This document shows positions 1 through 7,077 of a stretch of 64,000 nt of DNA, in pieces. Source of the DNA: DATBSL01 sp964561785 (GTDB taxonomy: Bacteria; Acidobacteriota; Vicinamibacteria; Fen-336); assembly GCA_964561785.1 (NCBI GenBank), contig CAZLRF010000020.1, positions 1-64,000 of the forward strand, read 5' to 3'. Within the stretch, counting starts at the first letter, position 1; each line of letters opens with the position of its first letter. Both the position numbers and the translations under genes were made by a program. The notes beneath the pieces are model-generated. The model was not told the origin of the DNA. It saw only the letters and a program-made list of their open reading frames with translations, and ran no database searches.

Positions 1-49
1 AAAGCCGCATGACCCGCAAAATACGTCATCGAACTTCCGGGCTGGAGTA

Positions 50-1663
50 CTAAGGCAGGGGGAGGCCGGAGTCGGTCGACGTCTGCAGCAGCCGCTCCAC
101 CGCCGAGCCGATGTCGGCCCCCAGAGCGTCCTTGGAGAGAAAGCCGGAGAGGCCCAGCGCCTTGCAGCGATCGCGCAGGGTCCAGGGGTCGGCCGAGGAG
201 AACAGGACGATCCGCGCGTCGGCCGGCGCGACCCGCTCTCGCAGCCGCTCGAGCCGTCCCCGGGCCCGCTCCTCGTCGAGCCCGGCGTCCGCGAGCAGGA
301 GTGTCGGACGCGGGCCGCCAGCGAGCGCCCGGGGATCGGCGTCCCAACTCACGGCGCAGACCTCGAGGCCCCGGCCGCCGAGGAGGACGGGCAGCACCGA
401 TCGCAGCGCCTCGTCGTCGTCGACGAAGACGACGCGGGGCCGGGGTGCCTGCTCCCTTCCGGGCGCGCCCTCGGGCCCGAGCTCCGAGTCGCCCCCCTCG
501 CACGAGGCGAGGACCTCCCTGAGCGCCGCCGAGGGGACGAGCACCGGTCCCGCCGGCACGGGCGCGGGCGAGACCGGTGCCGGGGACGGGCCGGGTTCGC
601 CCGGGGCCTCGCCCAGCGTCTGCGTCACGAGGCCGTGGTTGCCGTCGCGTGAGTCCGAGCGCAGCCGGTCCGCCCCGAACGAGGGCGGCTCGGCGCAGCC
701 GGCCTCCCGGGCAGCCTCCGCGGCGAGCGCGAGACCCTCGCGCAGCTCGGCCATGCCCGAGAGGCGCTCGTCGCGCGAGCGCGCGAGGGCGGCCAGGAAG
801 AACTCGTGCCAGGGAAAGGGGGCGTGGGCTCGGATCTCGTCTTGCAGCTCCGCCTCCGGTCGCACGAGGAGGTCGTGCGTGAAGGCCTGCACGCCGTCGC
901 GCCGCCAGGGCAGGCGGCCCGTGAGCATCACGTAGGCGACCGCGGCGAGCGAGAACACGTCCGCCCGGTGGTCGACCCCCGCGCCCTCGGGCAGGAGCCC
1001 CAGCTGCTCGGGGGAAGAGAAGCCGACCTTGCCCATGTTCCAGCCGACGCCGGTGGTCCCCGCGGCCGGAGCGAGAGTGTCCTTGGCGATGCCGAAGTCG
1101 AGGAGCTTCGCGACGATCTCCCCGTCCGACGGGGCGAGCATGATGTTGTCCGGCGAGATGTCGCGGTGGACCACGCCTCGCCGGTGGGCGAGAGCGAGGC
1201 CCTCGGCGAGCTGTCCGACCAGCCGGGCCACGTCGGCCGAGCAGAAGCGCCCTCCACGACGCCTGAGCAGGACGGCGAGCGTCGCACCCTCCACGAGCTC
1301 GCTCACGATGTACCACCCGCGGTCGGGCATCTGGCCGAAGTCGTACAGCGCGACGAGGCTGGGGTGGCGCAGGCCTTCCGCGAGCCGCGCCTCGGCGCGG
1401 AATCGCTCGGCGAGATCCGGGTCGCCCGCCAGCTCTCGTCGCATGACCTTGAGCGCCCGCGGGGCGCCGAGGCTCACGTGGACGGCCCGGTACACCGTCC
1501 CCATGCCGCCGGCGCCGATGCGTCCGGTGACCTGGTACTTGCCGTCGACGACGGTTCCGACGAGAGGGTCGTGCACGGGGGGCACTCCGACCGCGGTATC
1601 GTCGCCCGCCCCGGTGACGGGCCTGTGACCGCCGGTCACCGCGTCGTCACGCGTCGAGGGCAC
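50..1663 (-). CDS. Serine/threonine protein kinase with C-terminal receiver domain
   Basis: A Hanks-type kinase of about 537 residues that should phosphorylate Ser/Thr on unknown cytoplasmic partners. Seen: glycine loop GRIGAGGMGTVY (about 47-58), ATP-binding Lys in RALKVM (about 72), catalytic HRD in VVHRDISPDN (about 166-168) and DFG (about 189-191), so it looks active. A Pro/Ala-rich linker leads to a receiver domain from about residue 410: acidic pocket VDDDE, likely phospho-Asp in LLLADAGL (about 459), Ser in LFSSAD and Lys in FLSKD. No transmembrane or PASTA segment is seen. The start is uncertain: GTG at 1663 leaves a 42-base divergent gap; GTG at 1639 or 1585 would also keep the kinase domain whole. 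A kinase with a receiver at its C-terminus suggests crosstalk between Ser/Thr and two-component signalling (inference). Confidence 0.85.
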   Translation of the reverse strand: MPSTRDDAVTGGHRPVTGAGDDTAVGVPPVHDPLVGTVVDGKYQVTGRIGAGGMGTVYRAVHVSLGAPRALKVMRRELAGDPDLAERFRAEARLAEGLRHPSLVALYDFGQMPDRGWYIVSELVEGATLAVLLRRRGGRFCSADVARLVGQLAEGLALAHRRGVVHRDISPDNIMLAPSDGEIVAKLLDFGIAKDTLAPAAGTTGVGWNMGKVGFSSPEQLGLLPEGAGVDHRADVFSLAAVAYVMLTGRLPWRRDGVQAFTHDLLVRPEAELQDEIRAHAPFPWHEFFLAALARSRDERLSGMAELREGLALAAEAAREAGCAEPPSFGADRLRSDSRDGNHGLVTQTLGEAPGEPGPSPAPVSPAPVPAGPVLVPSAALREVLASCEGGDSELGPEGAPGREQAPRPRVVFVDDDEALRSVLPVLLGGRGLEVCAVSWDADPRALAGGPRPTLLLADAGLDEERARGRLERLRERVAPADARIVLFSSADPWTLRDRCKALGLSGFLSKDALGADIGSAVERLLQTSTDSGLPLP

Positions 1664-1705
1664 ACTCGCGGGCGCCGCGGGAAGATCCGGCGGCGCCCGC
1701 GTCCC

Positions 1706-2821
1706 ATGCCCCAGGACGACACCGCCGCCGCTCCCACCACCCGCCGGATCGCCGACCTCGTCAGCAGCCGGCTCCAGGTCCCCGCCGACGAGGCCGTGAG
1801 CCGAGTGGCCGCGCTCTGGGAGGACCACCCCGACGAGGACGGGATGGCCGTCGTCGGCGGGGAGCGCATCCGCTACCTCTCGCGCGCCCGCTTCTTCCTG
1901 CAGCTCGGCAAGAAGTTCGGCTACTCGCTCTTCGAGCACCGGCCGGTGTCTCTCCTCGCCGAGGACGGCTCCACGGTGGACGCCGACGTCGACCCCGTCG
2001 AGGTCATCTCCCTCGCGAGCCAGCGGGACCCGGAGCGGGTGTTCGACGACGTGATCGTCCTCGAGGGTGGCGCCTTCCTCGGCCTCGTCTCGATGCGCTC
2101 GCTCCTCGTCCACCACCGCGCCCTGCTCGTGGAAGGCATGGCGGAGCGCGCCCGGCTCGAGGAGGGGAACCGACGGCTGCGCGAGATGACGCGCCTCCAC
2201 GCCGGCCTGTCCGCCCGGCTGGCGGCCGAGCTGCGGGACCCGGTCAACGCCCTCGCCGCCCTCGCCTCCGCTCTCTCCGTGGACCCCGACGTGCAGGATC
2301 GACACGGTCGCACGCTGTCGGCCCTCGCGAGCCGCGCGCGCGAGATCGGGACGCTCGTCAACGACCTCCAGGACCTCTCGCGGCTCGAGGCGGGCACCCT
2401 CGAGATCTCCCCGGAGCAGGTCGTCCCCGCGCCCTGCGTGCGCGCGGCGGTGGAGCTCGTCCGTCGCCGGGGAGCCCTGCCTTCGGTGGACGCGGAGCTG
2501 GGGCGGCTCGCGGCCCCCGTCCGCACCGACCCCCTCGTGCTCGAGCGCGCGGTCGGCGCCCTGCTCGGCCTCGCCACCGTCCTCGAACCGCCGCCGGCCG
2601 TCCGGCTCGAGGGCTGGAGCGACGCGGGCGGGCTCGTCCTGCGCGTGGCCTTCCTGGGCGCCGGGGCGCCCGAGCCGGCGACCCTGCTCGCCGCGGCGTC
2701 GACCCGCCCCGGCCTCGCGCGGGGGCTGGCCCTCGCGCGAGGCTTCGCCGGGCTGCTTCGCGGCGCGGTCGAGCCCGTGGACGGCGCCCTCGAGCTGCGT
2801 CTGCCGAGCACGCTCGGCTGA
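1706..2821 (+). CDS. CBS-like / degenerate histidine-kinase-like protein
   Basis: A 371-residue cytoplasmic protein transcribed divergently from the kinase-receiver gene. Residues about 45-140 resemble the CBS-type input region of some GGDEF proteins (ISLASQRDPERVFDDVIVLE, then FLGLVSMRSLL). Residues about 160-240 look like a histidine-kinase dimerisation helix (RLAAELRDPVNALAAL and later LSRLEAGTLEI). The position normally holding the phospho-acceptor His (SHELRTP in active kinases) is Ala174. The C-terminal part resembles a shrunken HATPase domain whose N-box Asn is replaced (ERAVGALLGLA). It is therefore probably not an autokinase but a sensor, scaffold or decoy for the neighbouring receiver. 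ATG at 1706 is the first start that excludes antisense-like sequence; no clear ribosome binding site. Confidence 0.75.
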   Translation: MPQDDTAAAPTTRRIADLVSSRLQVPADEAVSRVAALWEDHPDEDGMAVVGGERIRYLSRARFFLQLGKKFGYSLFEHRPVSLLAEDGSTVDADVDPVEVISLASQRDPERVFDDVIVLEGGAFLGLVSMRSLLVHHRALLVEGMAERARLEEGNRRLREMTRLHAGLSARLAAELRDPVNALAALASALSVDPDVQDRHGRTLSALASRAREIGTLVNDLQDLSRLEAGTLEISPEQVVPAPCVRAAVELVRRRGALPSVDAELGRLAAPVRTDPLVLERAVGALLGLATVLEPPPAVRLEGWSDAGGLVLRVAFLGAGAPEPATLLAAASTRPGLARGLALARGFAGLLRGAVEPVDGALELRLPSTLG

Positions 2822-2857
2822 GCGGCCGCGCCGGCAGGGGTTGCCCGCTCGCCCCCG

Positions 2858-3292
2858 TCAATCGCCCCGCGGGGCGGTCGTCTCGCCCCGCTCGATGTCG
2901 CGCAGGTGCAGGTCGAGGGCGTCGACCGAGATCTGGATCTCCCGGAGAGACAGCGCGAGCGAGACGATCATGAGCAAGAGCCCCAAGCCGAACACGGCCG
3001 CGGCCGGGGCCGGCCACCTCAGGTAGATGAGGAGCATGCTGAGCACGCACAGGAGCAGGCTCGCGATCCCGGCGACCTGCATCCGACGGAGCAGGTCGAG
3101 GCGTCTCCTCAGGTTCCGGATCTGGCCGTACAGCACGTCGTCCGGCTTCTCCTTGTAGAGGGCGTGCAGGCTGCGCACGAGAGCGGCGAGGGCGAGGAAG
3201 CGGTTCGTGAACGCCAGCATCAGGAGCGAGATCGCCGAGAAGAGCAGGGCGGGCGTCGCGAGGGTGATCGGCTCGAGCTCGAGGGAGAGCAT
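2858..3292 (-). CDS. DUF2721 family membrane protein
   Basis: A 144-residue protein with an N-terminal hydrophobic segment (about 11-40), a basic amphipathic middle (RNLRRRLDLLRRM) and two further hydrophobic segments (about 73-90 and 95-113). It ends with REIQISVDALDLHLRDIE, which I recognise as the DUF2721 C-terminal signature. The function of this family is unknown. It is an inner-membrane protein and lies 13 bases downstream of the DASS transporter on the same strand, so the two are probably co-transcribed. Confidence 0.8.
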   Translation of the reverse strand: MLSLELEPITLATPALLFSAISLLMLAFTNRFLALAALVRSLHALYKEKPDDVLYGQIRNLRRRLDLLRRMQVAGIASLLLCVLSMLLIYLRWPAPAAAVFGLGLLLMIVSLALSLREIQISVDALDLHLRDIERGETTAPRGD

Positions 3293-3305
3293 GGGCTATG
3301 GTGCC

Positions 3306-4862
3306 TCATCCCGCCCGCGGCAGCAGGGGGCCGAGCAGGAGCAGCCCGCCCCAGAGGACGACGAGGCAAGCGAGGTCGAGCAGGGCGCCCGCCCGGATCA
3401 TCCGGGTGAGGGGGACGCGCCCCGTCCCGAACACGACCGCGTTCGGGGGCGTGGACACCGGGAAGACGAACGCGCAGGAGCACGCGATCCCCGCGCCGAG
3501 GGCGGGGGGAACGGGGTCGAAGCCAGCCTGGAGCGCGGCCGCGATCGACACGGGGACGACGAGCGTGGCGGCGGCGGTGTTGGAGGCCACTTCGGTGACG
3601 AGCAGCGCGGCCGCGATCGACACGAGGAGCAGTCCCTGCGGGCTCGAGGCGAGGCCCGAACGCACGACGCCCTCTCCGGCCCACCGGGCGAGGCCCGTCG
3701 CCTCGGCCAGGCTCCCCAGCGAGAGGCCGCCGCCGAAGAGGAGGAGCACGCCCCAGTTGACCCGCTCGGCGTCGTCCCAGGCGAGGACGAAGCGGCGCCG
3801 GCGCCAGCTCGTGGGCAGGACGAAGAGGAGCGCGCCGCAGAGCAGCGCCACCCCGGCCTCGGGGAAGTGGCGGTCGAGCGCCCGCGCCGCAGGGTGGTCG
3901 CGGCCGAGGACCCCGCCCACGACCGCGGGCGCCGTCCACAGGACGAAGGCGAGGCCGATCGCGGCGAGCGTCCACGCCGCGCCGGCGCGGTCGCTCTCGC
4001 CCGCGCCCTCCGAGATCGCAGGCGGCGAGCCGTCCCCCGACGGCTCGAGCCGGCGCGCGAGAGTCACCCGCATCACCACGACGGCCGCGACGAGGATCGC
4101 GGCCGAGAGGGGGAGGCCGAAGGCGAGCCACTGCGTGAAGGTGATCCGCACGCCGCCGAGCCGCTCGACGAAGCCGGCGGTGAGCAGGTTCGGCGGGGAG
4201 CCGATGATCGTGGCGAGGCCGCCGATCGACGCCCCGTAGGCGACCATCAGCAGGACCGCGGAGTCGAAGCGGGATGGGGGGCCCTTCGAGGCGCCGCGCC
4301 TCGCGTCGAGGGCGCCCGTCGCCACCGGGGTGAGCAGCGCGGCCGTGGCCGTGTTCGAGAGGATCGACGACAGGCTCGCCGACGTGACCCCGAACCCCGC
4401 GAGGAGCCCCTGGGGCGAGCGCGAGAAGACCCGGAGCGAGAGCAGGGCCCGCGCCACGCGCACGTCGAGCCCGTGCTTGCGGAAGGCCTCGCCGAGGAGA
4501 AAGCTCCCCATGAACAGGTAGATGACGGGGTCCGCGTAGGGGGCGAGCACCTGACGGGCGGGGGCGACCCCCGCGGCGATCGCGAGCGAAGAGCCGACGA
4601 GGGCCGTCGCCGGGAGGGGGAGGGCCTCGCTCATCCACCACACGACCGTGAGGGTGAGGATGGCGAGCAGCCGCCGCGCCTCCGCCGGGTGGCCGCCCGG
4701 GTTCGAGGCGTAGACGAGGAGGGCGAGCGCCGGCCCGGCGAAGAGGCCGACCGTCTTCAGGAGACGCTCGACGCGCGCCTCCCGCCCCTCGGGGGCGGTC
4801 TCCGCTGGCGTCGACACGCGGCCATTGTAGGCCGGGCCACTCTTGCCAAGATTGTTTGCCAT
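3306..4862 (-). CDS. DASS/SLC13 family sodium-coupled anion symporter
   Basis: Inner-membrane transporter of 518 residues with about eleven hydrophobic segments. Family signatures seen: two SNT motifs (LSNTATAALLTPVATG and ASNTAAATLVVPVSIA) and the paired PPN turns (GSPPNLL and STPPNAVVFG) that form the Na+ and anion sites in DASS proteins. Known members carry dicarboxylates, citrate or sulfate with Na+; the substrate cannot be read here. ATG at 4862 is the longest start, but it sits inside an inverted repeat in front of the divergent AbrB gene; GTG at 4817 would remove 15 poorly conserved residues. Neither has a good ribosome binding site. Confidence 0.88.
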   Translation of the reverse strand: MANNLGKSGPAYNGRVSTPAETAPEGREARVERLLKTVGLFAGPALALLVYASNPGGHPAEARRLLAILTLTVVWWMSEALPLPATALVGSSLAIAAGVAPARQVLAPYADPVIYLFMGSFLLGEAFRKHGLDVRVARALLSLRVFSRSPQGLLAGFGVTSASLSSILSNTATAALLTPVATGALDARRGASKGPPSRFDSAVLLMVAYGASIGGLATIIGSPPNLLTAGFVERLGGVRITFTQWLAFGLPLSAAILVAAVVVMRVTLARRLEPSGDGSPPAISEGAGESDRAGAAWTLAAIGLAFVLWTAPAVVGGVLGRDHPAARALDRHFPEAGVALLCGALLFVLPTSWRRRRFVLAWDDAERVNWGVLLLFGGGLSLGSLAEATGLARWAGEGVVRSGLASSPQGLLLVSIAAALLVTEVASNTAAATLVVPVSIAAALQAGFDPVPPALGAGIACSCAFVFPVSTPPNAVVFGTGRVPLTRMIRAGALLDLACLVVLWGGLLLLGPLLPRAG

Positions 4863-4881
4863 ATGCCACAGTCAAATGGCA
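4857..4881. promoter_or_regulatory. Inverted repeat, possible AbrB operator
   Basis: TGCCAT (4857-4862) and ATGGCA (4876-4881) form a perfect 6-base inverted repeat with a 13-base spacer. It lies in a locally AT-richer stretch directly before the antitoxin ribosome binding site (AAGGAGG) and covers the ATG of the divergent transporter. AbrB/VapB antitoxins usually autorepress at such palindromes; that this is the operator is inference. Confidence 0.45.
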
Positions 4882-4896
4882 GAAAGGAGGAGGGGG

Positions 4897-5166
4897 ATGG
4901 CCACCGTGACGACCGTGGATCGCTTCGGGAGGGTGGTGATCCCGAAGGAAACCCGGGACCACTTCGGCCTCGTCCCCGGGACCGCGGTCACGGTGGTCGA
5001 CGCCGAGGACGGCGTGCTCCTGAGGCCGGGCCTCCCGGAGACGCCGGTGGCCGCGAAGGGGGGAGTGCTCGTCTACTCCGGCCGGACCACGGCGGCCGCC
5101 GAGGACCACGTGCGCAGGGCCCGCGACGAGCGCGTCCGGAGTTTCCTGCCGAGGCGCCGCCGTTGA
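4897..5166 (+). CDS. AbrB/MazE-family antitoxin
   Basis: An 89-residue DNA-binding protein. Residues 1-47 form a SpoVT/AbrB swapped-hairpin domain (TTVDRFGRVVIPKETRDHFG, then GTAVTVVDAEDGVLLRP). The C-terminal tail is basic and should wrap the toxin. ATG at 4897 is preceded by AAGGAGG at good spacing; in-frame ATGs further upstream lack this. Its stop overlaps the start of the PIN gene, giving the usual antitoxin-first order of a type II toxin-antitoxin operon that represses its own promoter. Confidence 0.88.
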   Translation: MATVTTVDRFGRVVIPKETRDHFGLVPGTAVTVVDAEDGVLLRPGLPETPVAAKGGVLVYSGRTTAAAEDHVRRARDERVRSFLPRRRR

Positions 5167-5597
5167 GGGTCCTCTTCGACACGTCCACGCTCGTGGCGGC
5201 GATGGTCGAGGACCACCCCCAGCACGACCGGTGCCTCCCGTGGCTGCAGCGGGCGAGGAAGGGAGACTTCGACTTCCTGGTGGCGGCGCACTCGCTCGCC
5301 GAGCTCTTCGCCGTCCTCTCGTCCTGGCCGTCGCGACCCCGGCTCTCCCCGTCGATCGCCGCGCGCCTCGTCCGAGAGAACGTGTCGGCCGTCGCCCGCG
5401 TGGTGACCCTCTCGGCCGGGGATTACGAGGCCGTCGTCCGCGACGTGGCCGAGAAGGGCCTCGCGGGAGGCGTCGTCTACGACGCTCTCATCGCCCGCGC
5501 GGCGTACAAGGCGGGCGCCGAACGGCTCCTGACCCTGAATCCCCGGCACTTCCTCCGAGTCTGGCCCGAGGCCGGTCGCGTCGTCGCCTCTCCCTGA
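5163..5597 (+). CDS. PIN-domain ribonuclease toxin (VapC-like)
   Basis: A 144-residue PIN-fold nuclease, predicted toxin partner of the preceding antitoxin. Acidic residues of the Mg2+ site are visible: Asp in VLFDTSTLV, Glu in HSLAELFAVL and Asp in VVYDALIARAAYKAG; the C-terminal LLTLNPRHF is typical. It starts with TTG at 5163, overlapping the antitoxin stop as TTGA. No other start lies before the first catalytic Asp, so translation is coupled. VapC toxins usually cut tRNA or rRNA; the target here is unknown. Confidence 0.88.
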   Translation: MRVLFDTSTLVAAMVEDHPQHDRCLPWLQRARKGDFDFLVAAHSLAELFAVLSSWPSRPRLSPSIAARLVRENVSAVARVVTLSAGDYEAVVRDVAEKGLAGGVVYDALIARAAYKAGAERLLTLNPRHFLRVWPEAGRVVASP

Positions 5598-5686
5598 ACC
5601 GCTCGCTCCATGCGGGCGATCTGGGCGGCGGGCCCCCCGACGCCGATCGTCCCGAGCTTCGGCCGCAGCCGGGCGAGCTCGACGAG

Positions 5687-5705
5687 GCGCCCCGGTGCGG
5701 GGCGC
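5687..5705. terminator. GC-rich hairpin between convergent genes
   Basis: A perfect 7-base stem, GCGCCCC / GGGGCGC, with a 5-base loop, immediately after the stop of the minus-strand COG3650-like gene and 90 bases after the PIN toxin stop. No U-run follows on either strand, so it is at best a weak or bidirectional terminator, or a 3'-end stabiliser. Confidence 0.4.
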
Positions 5706-6635
5706 TCACCGGGGCAGGGTGACGAGAAGCGACTCCTCGCCGGCGACGGAGAAGCCGTCGGCGCCCGCGACCACGCGCGCGCGCGTCGCCCGTAAGCCCC
5801 CCTCGACGGGCTCGAGGTCGCCGAGCACGACGACCCTCGCGCCGGCGAGCGTCCCGCAGGTGAGAGCGGCCCGGCGTCCCCCGAACGCGACGGTGGCGCC
5901 GCTTCCGGAGCTCCGGCACGTGAGCCCGTCGGAGAAGGAGATCTCCGAGACCCTCACCGGGGTCGACGCCTCCCGCCGGACCGAGTACTCACCCTCGTTC
6001 CAGGCCAGCTCCGCTCGCTGCGCGAGCAGCAGCCCGCCCGGGCCGGCGGCGAGCGGCCCGAGCAGGGCGACCACGTCGACCCCCGAGGGCTCGCACTCGA
6101 ACGTGAGGAGCCGGCCCCCGGGACCGAGCAGGGCGCGATCGCCCGCGCGGCAGACGGTGCCGTCCGGCAGCGCAAGCGCCGTGATCGACCCCGTCGCCGC
6201 CGGAATCCCTTCCGCGGGCGAAGGCGCGGGGGCGCTCGGCGCCGGGCCGGCCTCGGCGGCCGGGGCGCCCTCGAACCGGCAGCAGCCCATGAGGACCTCG
6301 CCGCTGGCGAGCGATATCCGGGCGGTGTGGGTCGAGATCCCGTCGCTCCCGCTCCGCGCCGTCGTCGCGTCGCGGCACGCCTCGGCCGTGATCAGGGCCA
6401 CCAGATCGCCGTCGGCTCCGCTCTTCGCGCGGTACACGAAGAACGGCAGGCCCCGGCCGCTCGACTCGACCAGCCGGCCGTCGAGGGCGCGGGACGGGAG
6501 GCCGTGGATGGCCATCGCCGCCGCCGCGCCCTCGAGGCGGAGGCTCCACGACGGCTCGACGCCGCGGCAGGCGACGATCGGCGCGGGTGCGACGGGCGCG
6601 AGGAGGAGGGGTACGGCGAGCACCAGGGCGAGCAT
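5706..6635 (-). CDS. Secreted COG3650-like protein
   Basis: A 309-residue predicted periplasmic protein. It begins at ATG 6635 with a hydrophobic signal peptide (MLALVLAVPLLLAPVAPAP); an upstream in-frame ATG would bury this signal, so I reject it. The mature N-terminus starts ACRGVEPSWSLRLEG, and residues about 75-110 hold EACRDATTARSG and EVLMGCCRFEG. Together these match the Cys/Trp pattern of the COG3650 (predicted membrane/lipoprotein) family, in which a Cys-Gly-x-Glu-Pro-x-Trp segment opens the domain. The second half (about 130-309) has paired Cys residues and repeats of a small beta-rich pattern (DGTVCRAGDRALL; DGLTCRSSGSG). Function unknown. Confidence 0.65.
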   Translation of the reverse strand: MLALVLAVPLLLAPVAPAPIVACRGVEPSWSLRLEGAAAAMAIHGLPSRALDGRLVESSGRGLPFFVYRAKSGADGDLVALITAEACRDATTARSGSDGISTHTARISLASGEVLMGCCRFEGAPAAEAGPAPSAPAPSPAEGIPAATGSITALALPDGTVCRAGDRALLGPGGRLLTFECEPSGVDVVALLGPLAAGPGGLLLAQRAELAWNEGEYSVRREASTPVRVSEISFSDGLTCRSSGSGATVAFGGRRAALTCGTLAGARVVVLGDLEPVEGGLRATRARVVAGADGFSVAGEESLLVTLPR

Positions 6636-6651
6636 GTCCCCAGTGTAGCCG

Positions 6652-6849
6652 TCAGGCGGCCTCCGGGCGTCGCTCGGCCGCAGGGGGGAAGCCGACCCGG
6701 ACGACACACGCGAACTCGCGGTCGTCGTCGGGAGGCTCGAAGAGAGGGACGGAGTCGAGTGCGTCGGATTCGGGGGGCTTCGGGACCTCGAGGCTGCGGC
6801 GTCGGCCCGCCCGCCGAGCAGCGAGGCGCTTCCACGGTCGTCGGTTCAT
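6652..6849 (-). CDS. Small hypothetical protein
   Basis: A possible 65-residue protein from ATG 6849: a very basic first half (NRRPWKRLAARRAGRRR) and an acidic, Pro-rich middle (EPPDDDREF). No family recognised, no ribosome binding site. It lies 16 bases upstream of the COG3650-like gene on the same strand. An in-frame extension up to 6978 would run into the Pho-type promoter array on the other strand and is unlikely. It may be spurious. Confidence 0.3.
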   Translation of the reverse strand: MNRRPWKRLAARRAGRRRSLEVPKPPESDALDSVPLFEPPDDDREFACVVRVGFPPAAERRPEAA

Positions 6850-7077
6850 GAGCGGGAGGTTCGCTCCACGCCGTGACGCCGTCGTGGCCCCGCCGTGCCA
6901 TCGGATCGACGGAACCCCAGGGCCCACTGGAGGTTGCGCCCCGAAGGCCGAAGGGAGCCGAGTTAACGCCCCGTTCACAGGACCGTCACTTCGGCGTCAC
7001 GACCCCCCCATAGATTCCCCGACGCGTCGCGCCTTCCGTGGCGGCGCGCGCGCACTGCTTCCATGGAGGAATCGAGA
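6850..7077. other. Upstream region of the porin gene
   Basis: No gene is convincing here. The right half holds the Pho-type operator array and -10 box described separately, followed by an untranslated leader of about 55 bases to the porin start. The left half has no recognisable feature. Confidence 0.5.
6962..7016 (+). promoter_or_regulatory. Pho-box array and -10 box of the porin gene
   Basis: Four units start exactly 11 bases apart: GTTAAC (6962), GTTCAC (6973), CGTCAC (6984) and CGTCAC (6995). Five bases after the last unit comes TAGATT (7011-7016), a good -10 box, with no -35 box. PhoB/PhoP operators are 11-base direct repeats that replace the -35 element, and the Streptomyces unit is GTTCACC. 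The array is therefore read as activator binding sites for phosphate-starvation induction. Confidence 0.8.

Noticed and set aside
3220..5109. Long Arg/Pro-rich open frame antisense to the AbrB gene and in another frame of the transporter
   Set aside because: Low-complexity, no family features; the DASS transporter motifs and AbrB/PIN pair explain the region.
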